Assembly: GCF_002583555.1 (NCBI RefSeq)
Contig: NZ_BEGX01000029.1
Span: 62,001-126,000, forward strand
DNA from: Pseudonocardia sp. N23
GTDB taxonomy: Bacteria; Actinomycetota; Actinomycetes; Mycobacteriales; Pseudonocardiaceae
Direction: 5' to 3'
DNA length: 64,000 nucleotides
How positions within the stretch are numbered: the first letter of the stretch is position 1; every line of letters begins with the position of its first letter. The notes beneath the pieces were generated by a model. It did no database searches and was not told the DNA's origin. It saw only the letters and a program-made list of their open reading frames with translations. Made by a program: the position numbers and the translations under genes. This document shows positions 9,236 through 18,784 of the stretch, piece by piece.

Positions 9236-12124
9236 TCACCCATCGTCGGATCCCCGCTCCGGCTCGGTGGCGAGCAGCCCCACGAGGGCACGCAGCGGGT
9301 CGGTCGCGTGCCAGCGTCCGTCCGCGTCGGGCCAGGCCGCGACGGCTCTGCGGCCTGTGGCGGGCCGCCGCAGGTCGATGGTGAGCTCGTCGTGGACGAC
9401 GAGGTCGCCGGCCGGGACGGGGACACCGACTGTGTGGCACGCCACGATCACATCGGGCAGAGCGGACCAGGCGACGACGCGGCCGGGGCCGGGGTCGAGC
9501 ACCGCGTCGACGTAGTCGGAGGCCAGCGGGAGGTCGAGCAGCTCGGCGAGGGTGCCGGGGTCGCCACCGGCGACGAGCTCGTGGGCGGGCAGGACGGCGG
9601 CGAGCCAGGGGGCGTCGAGGACGACGACGTCGTCGACGGGCACGACGCCGCCGTCGAGGACGCGGATGCGGTCGGGCAGGTCGAGGGCGGCGGGGTCGGC
9701 GCGGCCGTCGGCGACGGCGTCGGTGAGCGCCTCGTAGGCGGCGAGGACGACGGCCGGGTCGGGGGTGCGCGCGGGGTCGGCGAGGCGGTCGAGGAGGTCG
9801 GCGGCCGCGTCGGTCCCGTCGACGGCGAGCCCGGTGCGGACGCCGATCGCGCGCAGGAGCGCGTCGTCGACGCCGTCGGCGGGCGCAGGTTCGTACAGGG
9901 CGGCGAGGTCGCCCGCCGACGGGAGCCGCCAGTGGCCGGGCGCGCGGCCGCCGAGGACCACGTTGCGGCGCAGCCACCAGCGGGTGTGCCCGTCGGTGAG
10001 GACGGCGGCGCGGGTGTCGCGGTCGGCGCCGAGCAGGGCCAGGGCGCCGGCCCAGGCGTCGTCGTCGACGAGGTCGAGGTCGCGGACGGCGGCGACCCGC
10101 GCGGGCGGGGCGTCGAGGCCGTCCCACCAGAGGTCCTCGTCGTGCAGGTCGTGGTCGGGGCCGAGCGGTTCGTCGTCGACGACGAGGACGAACCCGTCGA
10201 GGACACCCGCAGCGACGAGGGCCTCCCGCGGGTACTGCCCCGCGGTGTCGGGATGCAGGACGCCGACCGGCGCGTCGGGGGCGAGCAGCGGACGGATCGC
10301 GGCGTCGGGCAGGACGAGCTCGTCGGCGCGGGCGGGGTCGCCGTGCTCGTCGGGCAGGGCCAGCGCCCCGAGCCGCTCCCCCGCGCCGCCCGCCACCAGG
10401 CCCAGGACGAGGCGGACCAGCGGCGCGGTGTCGAGGCCCGCCTCGGCGTCGTCGACGGAACGGTCGACGGCGTCGCGCAGGGCGGGCAGGCCCAGCAGCG
10501 ACGCCGGGTCGGCCGGGGTGGCGCCGAGGCGTTCCAGCAGCGGGTGCGCGGCGGCCGGGTCGGCGAGGTGCAGGCCGGGCAGGTCGAGCCCGGCGAGGAG
10601 GTCGGCGGTGTCGTCGACGGGGATGACGACGCTCGCGGGTCCGGCGACGGTGCGCCCGTCGTGGAGCGGGACGGGCAGGGCACGCAGCTCGTCGAGCAGG
10701 CCGGGGACGGTGTCGGTGGCCGGGGCGAGCGCCTCGTAGACCGCGTGCCACCAGGTCGGGGGCTGTTCCAACGGGAGCAGCCGGTCGGCGAGCGCGGCCG
10801 GTCCGACGCGGCGCATGCCGAGCTGGTCGAGTACGGGGCGGGGAACGCCGTCGATCGCCCCGGGGTCGGCGAATGCGCCGGCCGGCGGCGCGAGGAGGCG
10901 GGCGAGCGGACCCGCGTCGGGGAGGTCCAGCCACTCCGCGCGGCGGGCGACGAGCTCGTCGCCGTCGGCACCCGGCAGCCACTGCCCGTCGCGCAGCGCG
11001 GCGACGACCGCCTCCCGGAGCGCGGCGTCGGTGGGCGACTGCGGGAACCCGGGGACGGGGACGAGGCGGACGCGGTCGGCGGCGGGCACCGCGCGGACCA
11101 GGTCGAGGTAGGCGGGGCCGGCGGCGGCGAGGACGCGGCGGGCCGCGGCGGTGTCGCGGACGCGGCGGCGGTCGGGTTCGAGCGGGACGGTGGCGACGAG
11201 TCGCGCGGGCAGCGACAGCCGTTCCTCCGACGGGGTCGGGGCGTGCAGGACGTCCGTGGCGACCGGAGCGGGACGTCCGTCCCGCTCCAGCGGGAGTGCC
11301 CAGGTCAGCGACCAGTCGCGGCGGCCCCGCTGCTCGACGGCCTGGGTGCCGGCCTCGGCGTCGTCGAGGGTGCCGGTGGCGCGGGCGAGCAGCCAGGCCC
11401 GGTCCCCGACGCGGACCCGGCCGGCTCCCTCGTCGACGCGGGTCACGGTGCTCGCTCCGACCGTGATCTCCACCAGGCCGGGCAGGGCGAGCAGCAGGTC
11501 GGCGGCGGCCAGGCCGGTCAGGTCGGGTTCGACGTCGAACGGCAGCCGCACCTCGGTGTCGAACCCCGGTGGCGGCGGTTCCTCCTCGACGGGCCACGCC
11601 AGGCGCAGCACGGGCAGCTGCCCGGCACGGCGGGCCAGCTCGGTGGCCGGTCCGGGCAGGTCGGCGACGGCGGCGGTGGTCGCCGACGCCGAGAACCGGA
11701 CGCCGTGGCCGTCGTGGGTGACGACGCGTGGCTCCCGCGACACCGCCAGCACCGCGGCGAACCCGACACCGAACCGGCCGACGGACCCCTCGTCGTCACG
11801 TTTGGCCGACGCCCGCAGCGACGCCAGCGCGGCGACCCCGGCGGCGTCCAGCGGTGCGCCGGTGTTGGCGACGCGCAGCTCACCGGTGCCGTCGACGGAG
11901 ACGACCCGCACCAGCACGCGACCCGGGACCCCGGCGGCGCGGGCGGCGTCGGCGGCGTTCTGGGCGAGCTCGACGAACCACGCCCCGGCGTAGCCGCCGA
12001 GGAGCAGGTCCTCCTCGGCGTTGGCGTCCTCCCGGAACCGGGTCGGGGAGGACGCCCACGAGTCGAGGACGGCGGCGCGCAGCGGCCCGGTACCGAACGG
12101 GTCGGCCGTGGGGGGCGCGGTCAG
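9236..12124 (-). CDS. Hsp90/sacsin-type GHKL ATPase, large actinobacterial protein
   Basis: About 962 residues from a probable CTG start. The N-terminal GHKL ATP-binding domain (about 35-230) has FREDANAEEDLL, the N-box-like WFVELAQNAADAA, the D-x-G-like VANTGAPLD, and the glycine-rich SVGRFGVGFAAVL. The long C-terminus is Ala/Asp-rich without known motifs. Related actinobacterial proteins are annotated as molecular chaperone Hsp90-like; function is untested. Homology begins at LTAPPTADPFG, where no ATG, GTG or TTG lies in frame. A CTG at 12124 overlaps the DUF3027 stop as CTGA, mimicking the usual ATGA coupling. Confidence 0.75.
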   Translation of the reverse strand: MTAPPTADPFGTGPLRAAVLDSWASSPTRFREDANAEEDLLLGGYAGAWFVELAQNAADAARAAGVPGRVLVRVVSVDGTGELRVANTGAPLDAAGVAALASLRASAKRDDEGSVGRFGVGFAAVLAVSREPRVVTHDGHGVRFSASATTAAVADLPGPATELARRAGQLPVLRLAWPVEEEPPPPGFDTEVRLPFDVEPDLTGLAAADLLLALPGLVEITVGASTVTRVDEGAGRVRVGDRAWLLARATGTLDDAEAGTQAVEQRGRRDWSLTWALPLERDGRPAPVATDVLHAPTPSEERLSLPARLVATVPLEPDRRRVRDTAAARRVLAAAGPAYLDLVRAVPAADRVRLVPVPGFPQSPTDAALREAVVAALRDGQWLPGADGDELVARRAEWLDLPDAGPLARLLAPPAGAFADPGAIDGVPRPVLDQLGMRRVGPAALADRLLPLEQPPTWWHAVYEALAPATDTVPGLLDELRALPVPLHDGRTVAGPASVVIPVDDTADLLAGLDLPGLHLADPAAAHPLLERLGATPADPASLLGLPALRDAVDRSVDDAEAGLDTAPLVRLVLGLVAGGAGERLGALALPDEHGDPARADELVLPDAAIRPLLAPDAPVGVLHPDTAGQYPREALVAAGVLDGFVLVVDDEPLGPDHDLHDEDLWWDGLDAPPARVAAVRDLDLVDDDAWAGALALLGADRDTRAAVLTDGHTRWWLRRNVVLGGRAPGHWRLPSAGDLAALYEPAPADGVDDALLRAIGVRTGLAVDGTDAAADLLDRLADPARTPDPAVVLAAYEALTDAVADGRADPAALDLPDRIRVLDGGVVPVDDVVVLDAPWLAAVLPAHELVAGGDPGTLAELLDLPLASDYVDAVLDPGPGRVVAWSALPDVIVACHTVGVPVPAGDLVVHDELTIDLRRPATGRRAVAAWPDADGRWHATDPLRALVGLLATEPERGSDDG

Positions 12125-12960
12125 GAGTCGGCCGGCTCCAGCTCGGCTGCCGGGGCCTCCTCGTCGGCGCGCGGAACCGTCTCGAGGTCGACCCCGTCGT
12201 CGAACACCAGGGCCGCCACCTGCACCGGCGAGCCCTGCTCGACCGCGACGTCGGAGTGCGCGCCGCAGCCGAACTCGACGGCGACGACCGCCCCGTCGCC
12301 GGGTGAGAACTCGTTGGCGCACACGCCGAACCCGCCGCGCAGCGACCCGGCGAGCGGCATGAAGAACCCGCAGGTGCCGCACACGCCGGGGGCGGAGCGG
12401 GCCATCGCGGCGGCGGGCCCGTGCGGGCCCTCATTCCAGCGGACCGCCGCCTCGGCGCGGCCGAAACGGGAGAGCACGCGGGTGCGGCCCAGCCCGATCT
12501 CGACGGCGACGTCCTCGACCGCGGGATCGTCGCTGGCGACGTAGCCGGGGACGAGCCGCTCGTCGTCGGCGGGGGCGGGCAGCAGGTCGCCCACCCCGAG
12601 ATCGCCGGGGCGGACCCGTTCCTGCCAGGGCACCCAGGTCGGCGCGACCAGCGCGTCGTGCCCGGGCAGCATCACGACCTCGCTGACCGTGGCCGGCTCG
12701 CCCTCGCCCGCCGAGGCGAGCGTGACCGCCCAGCGCCAGCCCCGGTAACCGGGCCGGGTCGCGGCGAAGAAGTGCGTGTAGGCCTCGCCCTCGGCGGCAC
12801 CACCCAGGTGCTCGCCGACGGCCACGGCCGCCTCGTCGGGGCCCGCGTCGGTGGCCGCCTCCTCGACGGCCGCCGCCCGTGCGAGGTCGATCGCCCGGTC
12901 CGGCGGGCGCAGCGCCTCGCGGCCGGCGGCGCCCTCGTCGTGCGTCGGTTCGTCGCTCAC
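12121..12960 (-). CDS. DUF3027 family protein with Cys-rich metal-binding-like motif
   Basis: 279 residues from a GTG start (VSDEPTHDEG). The middle holds the family core YRGWRWAVTLA and VAPTWVPWQERVRPGDLGVG. The C-terminal part has GVCGTCGFFMPLAGSL followed by further Cys residues (GVCANEFSP, FGCGAHSD), suggesting a four-Cys zinc site. No enzymatic motif is seen and function is unknown. It is divergent from the cyclotransferase gene at 12989 and coupled to the downstream ATPase gene. Confidence 0.82.
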   Translation of the reverse strand: MSDEPTHDEGAAGREALRPPDRAIDLARAAAVEEAATDAGPDEAAVAVGEHLGGAAEGEAYTHFFAATRPGYRGWRWAVTLASAGEGEPATVSEVVMLPGHDALVAPTWVPWQERVRPGDLGVGDLLPAPADDERLVPGYVASDDPAVEDVAVEIGLGRTRVLSRFGRAEAAVRWNEGPHGPAAAMARSAPGVCGTCGFFMPLAGSLRGGFGVCANEFSPGDGAVVAVEFGCGAHSDVAVEQGSPVQVAALVFDDGVDLETVPRADEEAPAAELEPADS

Positions 12961-12988
12961 CCGCGAGATTGTGCCACCCTTGCCGATC

Positions 12989-13747
12989 GTGATCGTCCGC
13001 CGTGCGCTCCTGCTGGTCGCGGTGCTCGCGATGGCCGCCTGCGGCGCGGCCCGACCGGGCCCGCCGGCGCTGCGCGCGCAGGTCCTCGGCGAGCTCCCGC
13101 ACGACCCCACCGCGTTCACCCAGGGGCTCGAGCTCGACGACGGCGCGCTCTACGAGGGGACCGGCCTCGAAGGCCGCTCCCAGCTGCGCGAACTCGACCC
13201 GGCCACGGGTGTGCTGCGCCGCGCGGCGCCCCTGCCGGGCAGGCTGTTCGGGGAGGGGCTGACGGTCGTCGGCGACCGGATCTGGCAGCTCACGTGGCGC
13301 GACGGTGTCGTCCTGGAATGGGACCGGGCGTCGCTCACGCTGCTGCGGCAGGTACCGATGAGCGGTGAGGGCTGGGGCCTGTGTTCCGACGGGCCGCGCC
13401 TCGTCCGGTCCGACGGGACCGATCTGCTGCGCTTCCACGATCCGGTGACGTTCGCCGAGACCGGCTCGGTCCGGGTGACGCTGGACGGTCGGCCGCTGAC
13501 GCAGCTCAACGAGCTGGAGTGCGCCGACGGGCAGGTGTGGGCCAACGTGTGGCAGACCGACCGGATCGTCCGCATCGATCCCGCCGACGGCCGCGTCACC
13601 GGGGTGGTCGACGCCGCCGGGCTGCTGCCTGCCGACCGCCGCGCGGGCACCGATGTCCTCAACGGGATCGCGTCGCTGGGCGGCGGCGAGTTCCTGGTGA
13701 CGGGCAAGCTGTGGCCGACGATGTTCCGGGTGCGGTTCGTCCCCTGA
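12989..13747 (+). CDS. Glutaminyl-peptide cyclotransferase-like lipoprotein
   Basis: 252 residues from GTG 12989; TTG 12980 and GTG 12971 are in-frame alternatives. The signal peptide RRALLLVAVLAMAACGA ends in a lipobox-like MAAC, so the protein is probably lipid-anchored outside the membrane. The rest is a five-bladed propeller: HDPTAFTQGLELDDGALYEG, ALLYEGTG-like repeats, QLNELECADGQVWANVW, and NGIASLGGGEFLVTGKLW near the end. Plant-type glutaminyl cyclases convert N-terminal Gln to pyroglutamate; the bacterial substrate is unknown. Confidence 0.85.
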   Translation: MIVRRALLLVAVLAMAACGAARPGPPALRAQVLGELPHDPTAFTQGLELDDGALYEGTGLEGRSQLRELDPATGVLRRAAPLPGRLFGEGLTVVGDRIWQLTWRDGVVLEWDRASLTLLRQVPMSGEGWGLCSDGPRLVRSDGTDLLRFHDPVTFAETGSVRVTLDGRPLTQLNELECADGQVWANVWQTDRIVRIDPADGRVTGVVDAAGLLPADRRAGTDVLNGIASLGGGEFLVTGKLWPTMFRVRFVP

Positions 13748-13783
13748 TCCGGGTAGCACCGACGTCGGCGTGCCGGGCAGGGC

Positions 13784-15829
13784 ATGAGCCACAATGAGCA
13801 CGTGGCACGGACCGGTTCCTCGGACTCCCGCGAGCCGCGGCGCGGAAAGCGCCGCCCGTGGGTCTCCGGCGGTGCCGGGAAGGACGCCGGGAAACCCGCG
13901 CAGCCCCCAGCCCCGGAGGAGCCTCCGGACTGGGCCGGGAGGCGTCCCGACGCCCGGCCCGCGCCCGCTCCCTACGAGCCGACGGTGCGCCGTCGCTACC
14001 CATGGCACGACGATCCCGACTACGACCCCGCGGCCTACCGCCGCGCCCCGGACATGCTCGACGGGTACCCGACGACGCCGGCCGAGCCCCGTCCCGACCG
14101 GGTGCGCGAGCCCGGCTGGGCGGGCGAGACGGTCCCCGAGCCGCCGCGCCTGACCCCGCCGCCTGCGCAGGGCTTCCGCGGCGCGCCGCCGCGCACCCCG
14201 CCCGGTACACCGCCGCCGGCTCCCGCACGGGGCACGCCGGTCCCGACGCCGTCGCAGGGCATGCCCGCACCCCCGGCCCGGCCCGTACCCCCGGGCGACA
14301 CCGCGCCCCCGACGTACCCCGCGCCGCCGACGTACCCCGCGCCGCCGACGCCGCCCCGCGGCGCCGCCGCGTACCCGCCGGGCCCGTCCCCGGAGGACCG
14401 GCGTGCCGCCGACCCGCACGTCGACCAGGCCCCCGGCCCCGACGAGCCCACCCGGCAGGCGACGGGCCCCAAGGCCCCCCGCAAGCTGACGGTCACCCGG
14501 GTGGCGGCGATGCGCACCAAGCAGTTCGCGCAGGGCGGCATCCGCACGTTCCACCGCGCGGCCACGGCCGACGGCGCCGACCGCTCGGGCCTCACGGCAC
14601 TGACCTACGCGACGATGATGACCTACGCCGTCGACGCCGCGGTCACCGTCGCTCTGGCCAACACGCTGTTCTTCGCCGCCGCCACCGCCGAGTCGAAGTC
14701 GAACGTCGCCCTCTACCTCGCGATCACCGTCGCCCCGTTCGCGGTGGTCGCGCCCGTCATCGGGCCGATGCTCGACCGGCTGCAACGCGGCCGCCGCGCC
14801 GCGCTGGCGGTGTCCTTCGCCGGCCGGGCGATCCTCGCCGTCGTCATGGCGCTGAACTACGAGAACTGGCTGCTCTACCCGGCCGCGCTGGGCACGCTGG
14901 TGCTGTCCAAGAGCTACATGGTGCTCAAGGCGGCGGTCACCCCGAGAGTGCTGCCCGAGACGATCGGGCTCACCACCACCAACTCCCGGCTGACGACGTT
15001 CGGGCTGGTCGCGGGCGGTGTGTTCGGCGGCATCGCGGCCGGTGTGGCCTGGGCGTTCGGGTCCCCGGGGGCGCTCTATTACACGGCGGCGCTGGCAGTC
15101 GTGGGCGTCTGGCTGTGCGTGCGCATCCCGCGCTGGGTCGAGGTCACGGCCGGCGAGGTCCCCGCAGCGCTGCGCAGCACCCACCGCGGCAAGCGCAGGC
15201 CGATCACCCGCGGTGTGCTGACATCGCTGTGGGGCAACGGGTCCATCCGCATCCTCACCGGCTTCCTCGCGCTGTTCGTGGCGTTCGTCGTCAAGGCGCA
15301 GACCGAGGCCGACCCGTCACGGCAGCTGTTCCTGATCGGCATCGTCGGCGCCGCGGCCGGAGCGGGCGGCTTCATCGGCAACTTCGCGGGGTCGCGGGCC
15401 ACGTTCGGACGCACCGACGCCGTCGTGCTCGGATGCATCGGCGCCGTCGTGTGCTCGACGGTGGCGGCCGCGGTGGTCCCCGGCATCTGGACGGCCGCGA
15501 TCGTCGGCCTCGTGGGCTCGACGGCCAGCGCGCTGGCCAAGGTGTCCCTCGACGCCGTCATCCAGCGCGACCTGCCGGAGGAGTCACGGGCCTCGGCGTT
15601 CGGCCGCTCGGAGACGGTCCTGCAGCTGGCCTGGGTGTTCGGCGGCGCGTTCGGCGTCCTGCTGCCGCACAGCACGTTCTGGATCGGGTTCGTCGTGGTG
15701 TCGTGCCTGGTCACGCTGTCCGGCATCCAGACGGCGCTGGTCGCCCGCGGCCGCACCCTGATCCCGGGGCTGGGCGCGCGGGAGGCACGCGTCGACACCC
15801 CGTCCATGGCTCCGACCGCGCACTCATAG
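13784..15829 (+). CDS. MFS-family membrane protein with long Pro-rich N-terminal extension (Rv0876c-like)
   Basis: 681 residues. Residues 1-245 are Pro/Arg/Asp-rich and predicted to be disordered, with repeats such as PTYPAPPTYPAPP. From about residue 265 there are roughly 10-12 hydrophobic helices typical of major facilitator transporters (MMTYAVDAAVTVALANTLFF, FGLVAGGVFGGIAAGVAWAF and others). Substrate is unknown. GTG 13802 is an alternative start (MARTGSSDS): a CACAAT element lies six bases upstream of it, as expected for a leaderless transcript. The DUF2771 lipoprotein gene follows after 9 bases. Confidence 0.8.
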   Translation: MSHNEHVARTGSSDSREPRRGKRRPWVSGGAGKDAGKPAQPPAPEEPPDWAGRRPDARPAPAPYEPTVRRRYPWHDDPDYDPAAYRRAPDMLDGYPTTPAEPRPDRVREPGWAGETVPEPPRLTPPPAQGFRGAPPRTPPGTPPPAPARGTPVPTPSQGMPAPPARPVPPGDTAPPTYPAPPTYPAPPTPPRGAAAYPPGPSPEDRRAADPHVDQAPGPDEPTRQATGPKAPRKLTVTRVAAMRTKQFAQGGIRTFHRAATADGADRSGLTALTYATMMTYAVDAAVTVALANTLFFAAATAESKSNVALYLAITVAPFAVVAPVIGPMLDRLQRGRRAALAVSFAGRAILAVVMALNYENWLLYPAALGTLVLSKSYMVLKAAVTPRVLPETIGLTTTNSRLTTFGLVAGGVFGGIAAGVAWAFGSPGALYYTAALAVVGVWLCVRIPRWVEVTAGEVPAALRSTHRGKRRPITRGVLTSLWGNGSIRILTGFLALFVAFVVKAQTEADPSRQLFLIGIVGAAAGAGGFIGNFAGSRATFGRTDAVVLGCIGAVVCSTVAAAVVPGIWTAAIVGLVGSTASALAKVSLDAVIQRDLPEESRASAFGRSETVLQLAWVFGGAFGVLLPHSTFWIGFVVVSCLVTLSGIQTALVARGRTLIPGLGAREARVDTPSMAPTAHS

Positions 15830-15838
15830 GCTGGTGGG

Positions 15839-16315
15839 GTGCCGCGTCGTGTCCTGGGGTTCCTGCTCGTCGCCTGCGCCGTGCTGCTGGCCGGGTGCGG
15901 CGGTTCGGACGCGCCGCCTCAGGTGACGTTCACCGTCGCAGGCCAGGACCGCACCACGGGGCCGACGCAGTGGTGCGACCTGAAGGTCACCGACTGCACC
16001 GGCGACCCGGCCGCCGAGGTCCACCTGGGGGTCACCCCGGGCACCCCCGTGCAGGTCGCGGTGACCGAGGGCCTGTCGTCGACGCCGTGGCACGTGGTGT
16101 TCAGCTACCGCGGCGCCGACGGCCAACAGGTCGACGGGCGCAGCCCCGTGTTCGCGGCGGGCGCGCAGAAGGGCTACACCCTCGAGCTGCCTGCGCCCAC
16201 CGACCAGCTGATCACCGCGCAGGTGCAGGCCTTCGGCGTCCCCTCGGCCGACCCGCAGACCGGCCAGGGCGAGTTCCTCATCCGCGGCAGCTGGGTGCTG
16301 GTCAGCGACAAGTGA
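15839..16315 (+). CDS. DUF2771 lipoprotein
   Basis: 158 residues from GTG 15839. Signal peptide RRVLGFLLVACAVLLAGCGG has a perfect lipobox LLAGC, so the mature protein starts at Cys20. The remainder is a small beta-rich domain with two further cysteines in QWCDLKVTDCTGDP that could form a disulfide. Actinobacterial DUF2771 proteins commonly sit beside this MFS gene. The tight spacing suggests one transcript. Function is unknown. Confidence 0.82.
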   Translation: MPRRVLGFLLVACAVLLAGCGGSDAPPQVTFTVAGQDRTTGPTQWCDLKVTDCTGDPAAEVHLGVTPGTPVQVAVTEGLSSTPWHVVFSYRGADGQQVDGRSPVFAAGAQKGYTLELPAPTDQLITAQVQAFGVPSADPQTGQGEFLIRGSWVLVSDK

Positions 16316-16354
16316 CGCGCCCCGGTCGGCCCGTCAGGGTGTCGGCCCCGGCTC

Positions 16355-16741
16355 TCAGCCGTCGAGGTCGCGCGCCACGGCGCGGACGACCTCCGCGGCG
16401 AGCTTCGACGCCTTGCGCTCCGGGTACCGGCCGCGGCGCAGGTCGGGCTGCACCTTGCTCTCGAGCAGCTTGATCATGTCCTCGATGAGGCCGTGGAGCT
16501 CCTCGGCAGGCCGGCGGGTGGCCTCCGCGACCGACGGCAACGCGTCGACGAGCTTGACCTGCAACGCCTGCGGGCCGCGTCGGCCCTCGGCCATCCCGAA
16601 CTCGACGCGCTGGCCCGACTTCAGCGACTCCACACCCGACGGCAACGCCGCCTTGCGGACGTAGACGTCCTCCCCACCGTCCTGCGAGAGGAAGCCGAAA
16701 CCCTTTTCGGCGTCGTACCACTTCACCCTGCCGGTCGGCAC
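16355..16741 (-). CDS. Cold-shock domain protein with C-terminal extension (CspB-like)
   Basis: 128 residues from GTG 16741. The cold-shock domain spans 1-65, with RNP1-like [16 protein letters not shown] and the start [11 protein letters not shown] helical tail of about 60 residues ([16 protein letters not shown]) is typical of the long actinobacterial form. It binds single-stranded nucleic acid. An ATG at 16768 is possible, but family homology starts at VPTG. A TAGGCT element near 16880 on this strand could give a long 5' leader, as in many cold-shock genes, but this is weakly supported. Confidence 0.9.
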   Translation of the reverse strand: MPTGRVKWYDAEKGFGFLSQDGGEDVYVRKAALPSGVESLKSGQRVEFGMAEGRRGPQALQVKLVDALPSVAEATRRPAEELHGLIEDMIKLLESKVQPDLRRGRYPERKASKLAAEVVRAVARDLDG

Positions 16742-16986
16742 CCTGCTCACCCGTTCCTCGATCGTCATCACGCGGTCGTCGCGGAGTGGATCTCACGCCC
16801 GCACGACAAACGCGCCCTGCTGCTGCTGGTCCACCGCACCTGTTTCGGCGGCTCGCCCAGCGACACCGGGACGCGCAGGTACCAGCCTAGACCTGCGGAG
16901 CCCGGCCGCGCACCGTCGAAATCCACCGGCCGTCGGGGCCGAACGGCCCAGCCGGTGCCGCCGTCGGGCGCTCGCCCGCCCTGCCG

Positions 16987-18651
16987 TCAGGCGTTCTTCA
17001 CCGCCGCCGCGTCCTGCAGGTCGAGCAGCTCGACGGACCGCTGCCGCATCTCGACCTTGCGGACCTTGCCGGTGACGGTCATCGGGAAGTCGTCGACGAC
17101 GACCACGTAGCGCGGGATCTTGTAGTGCGCCAGCTTGCCGGTGGCGAACTCCCGGACCTTCTCCGTGGTGAGCTCGGGCGCGCCGTCGCGCAGCTTCACC
17201 CACGCGCACAGCTCCTCGCCGTACTTGACGTCGGGAACGCCGACGACCTGCGCGTCGAGGATGTCGGGGTGGGTGTAGAGGAACTCCTCGATCTCGCGGG
17301 GGTACACGTTCTCCCCGCCGCGGATGACCATGTCCTTGATCCGGCCGGTGATGTTGAGGTAGCCGTCGCCGTCCATGATCGCGAGGTCACCGGTGTGCAT
17401 CCAGCGGGCCCGGTCGATCGCCTCGGCCGTCTTGTCGGGCTGCTCCCAGTAGCCGAGCATCACCGAGTACCCGCGGGTGCACAGCTCACCCGGCTCGCCG
17501 CGGGGCATCGTCAGCCCGGACTCGGGGTCGACGACCTTGACCTCGACGTGCGGGTGCACCCGCCCCACCGTCGACACCCGGCGGTCGAGGGTGTCGTCGG
17601 CGCGGGTCTGCGTCGACACCGGGCTGGTCTCGGTCATGCCGTAACAGATGGTCACCTCGGTCATGCCCATCCGGTCGACGACCTGCTTCATCACCTCCAC
17701 CGGGCACGGCGAGCCGGCCATGATCCCGGTACGCAGGCTCGACAGGTCGTAGGAGGCGAAGTCGGGGTGGTTGAGCTCGGCGATGAACATCGTCGGCACC
17801 CCGTAGAGCGACGTGCACCTCTCCTGCGCGACGGCCTTCAACGTGGCCTCGGGGTCGAAGCCCTGCGCGGGGATGACCATCGTCGACCCGTTGGTGGTGC
17901 AGCCCAGGTTGCCCATGACCATGCCGAAGCAGTGGTAGAAGGGCACCGGGATGCACACCCGGTCCTCGCTGGTGTAGCCGCAGAGCCGGCCCACGAAGTA
18001 GCCGTTGTTCAGGATGTTGTGGTGCGAGAGCGTCGCGCCCTTGGGGAAGCCCGTGGTACCCGACGTGTACTGGATGTTGATCGCGTCGTCGGGGCTCAGC
18101 GCGGCCTGCAGCCGGGCGAGCTCGGCGCGGTCGCCGCCGCGGCCGGACTCGAGGAGCGCGTCCCACTCCGCGCCGCCGATGATCACGACCTGCTCCAGCG
18201 CGGCGCAGTTGCCGCGGACCTTCCCGATCATGCCGACGTAGTCGGAGGTCTTGAACTTCTCCGCCGACACCAGCATCTTCACGCCGGCCTGGTTGAGCAC
18301 GTACTCGAGCTCGTGGGTGCGGTAGGCCGGGTTGATGTTGACCAGGATCGCGCCGATCTTGGCCGTGGCGTACTGGACCAGGGTCCACTCGGCCATGTTC
18401 GGCGCCCAGATCCCGACCCGGTCACCCTTGCCGATGCCGGCCCGTAGCAGGCCCATCGCCACGATGTCGACGTCCTCGCGCAGCTGGGCGTAGGTCCAGC
18501 GCCGCGCCGTCGGGACCTCGACGAGCGCCTCGACGTCGGGCTGCGCCATGGCGGTCCGGTCGAGGTTGTCGCCGATCGTGTCGCCGAGCAGCGGCACGTC
18601 TGAGGTGCCGGAGGCATAGGACGGGACGGCGGGGGCGCCTGCGGAGGTCAC
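16987..18651 (-). CDS. Fatty-acyl-CoA synthetase / AMP-binding enzyme
   Basis: 554 residues from GTG 18651, chosen because GAGGAGAA lies just upstream. ANL-superfamily adenylating enzyme. The phosphate-binding loop is [18 protein letters not shown]. Motif A5 is YGMTETSPV. The hinge region is [20 protein letters not shown], and the catalytic C-terminal Lys lies in [11 protein letters not shown]. It resembles medium/long-chain fatty-acid FadD-type ligases. Divergent from serS with a 133-base shared promoter region. Exact acid substrate is unknown. Confidence 0.88.
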   Translation of the reverse strand: MTSAGAPAVPSYASGTSDVPLLGDTIGDNLDRTAMAQPDVEALVEVPTARRWTYAQLREDVDIVAMGLLRAGIGKGDRVGIWAPNMAEWTLVQYATAKIGAILVNINPAYRTHELEYVLNQAGVKMLVSAEKFKTSDYVGMIGKVRGNCAALEQVVIIGGAEWDALLESGRGGDRAELARLQAALSPDDAINIQYTSGTTGFPKGATLSHHNILNNGYFVGRLCGYTSEDRVCIPVPFYHCFGMVMGNLGCTTNGSTMVIPAQGFDPEATLKAVAQERCTSLYGVPTMFIAELNHPDFASYDLSSLRTGIMAGSPCPVEVMKQVVDRMGMTEVTICYGMTETSPVSTQTRADDTLDRRVSTVGRVHPHVEVKVVDPESGLTMPRGEPGELCTRGYSVMLGYWEQPDKTAEAIDRARWMHTGDLAIMDGDGYLNITGRIKDMVIRGGENVYPREIEEFLYTHPDILDAQVVGVPDVKYGEELCAWVKLRDGAPELTTEKVREFATGKLAHYKIPRYVVVVDDFPMTVTGKVRKVEMRQRSVELLDLQDAAAVKNA

Positions 18652-18772
18652 GACGTCGTTCTCCTCGGGTGCGATCGGGAAGGCTCCCGACATCCTGTCC
18701 CGTGACAGCGACGCACGCCACTCCCCCGCAGGCCAGGTCGGACCGTGCGGAAATCGGGGTGCGCACGGGCGA

Positions 18773-18778
18773 TACCCT
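18773..18778 (+). promoter_or_regulatory. -10 element for leaderless serS
   Basis: TACCCT fits the actinobacterial TANNNT -10 consensus and ends six bases before the serS ATG at 18785, with no Shine-Dalgarno sequence. The transcript probably begins at or next to the start codon. Confidence 0.5.
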
Positions 18779-18784
18779 CGACCG

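Noticed and set aside
7367-12544. Very long open frame on the plus strand, opposite mshA and the Hsp90-like gene
   Set aside because: It is a by-product of high GC and strong third-position bias on the minus-strand genes. The translation is low-complexity Gly/Val/Arg/Asp with no domain, while the other strand encodes clear families.
13858-16473. Long Arg/Gly-rich plus-strand frame across the MFS and lipoprotein genes
   Set aside because: Shadow frame of the true genes; composition is typical of out-of-frame high-GC DNA.
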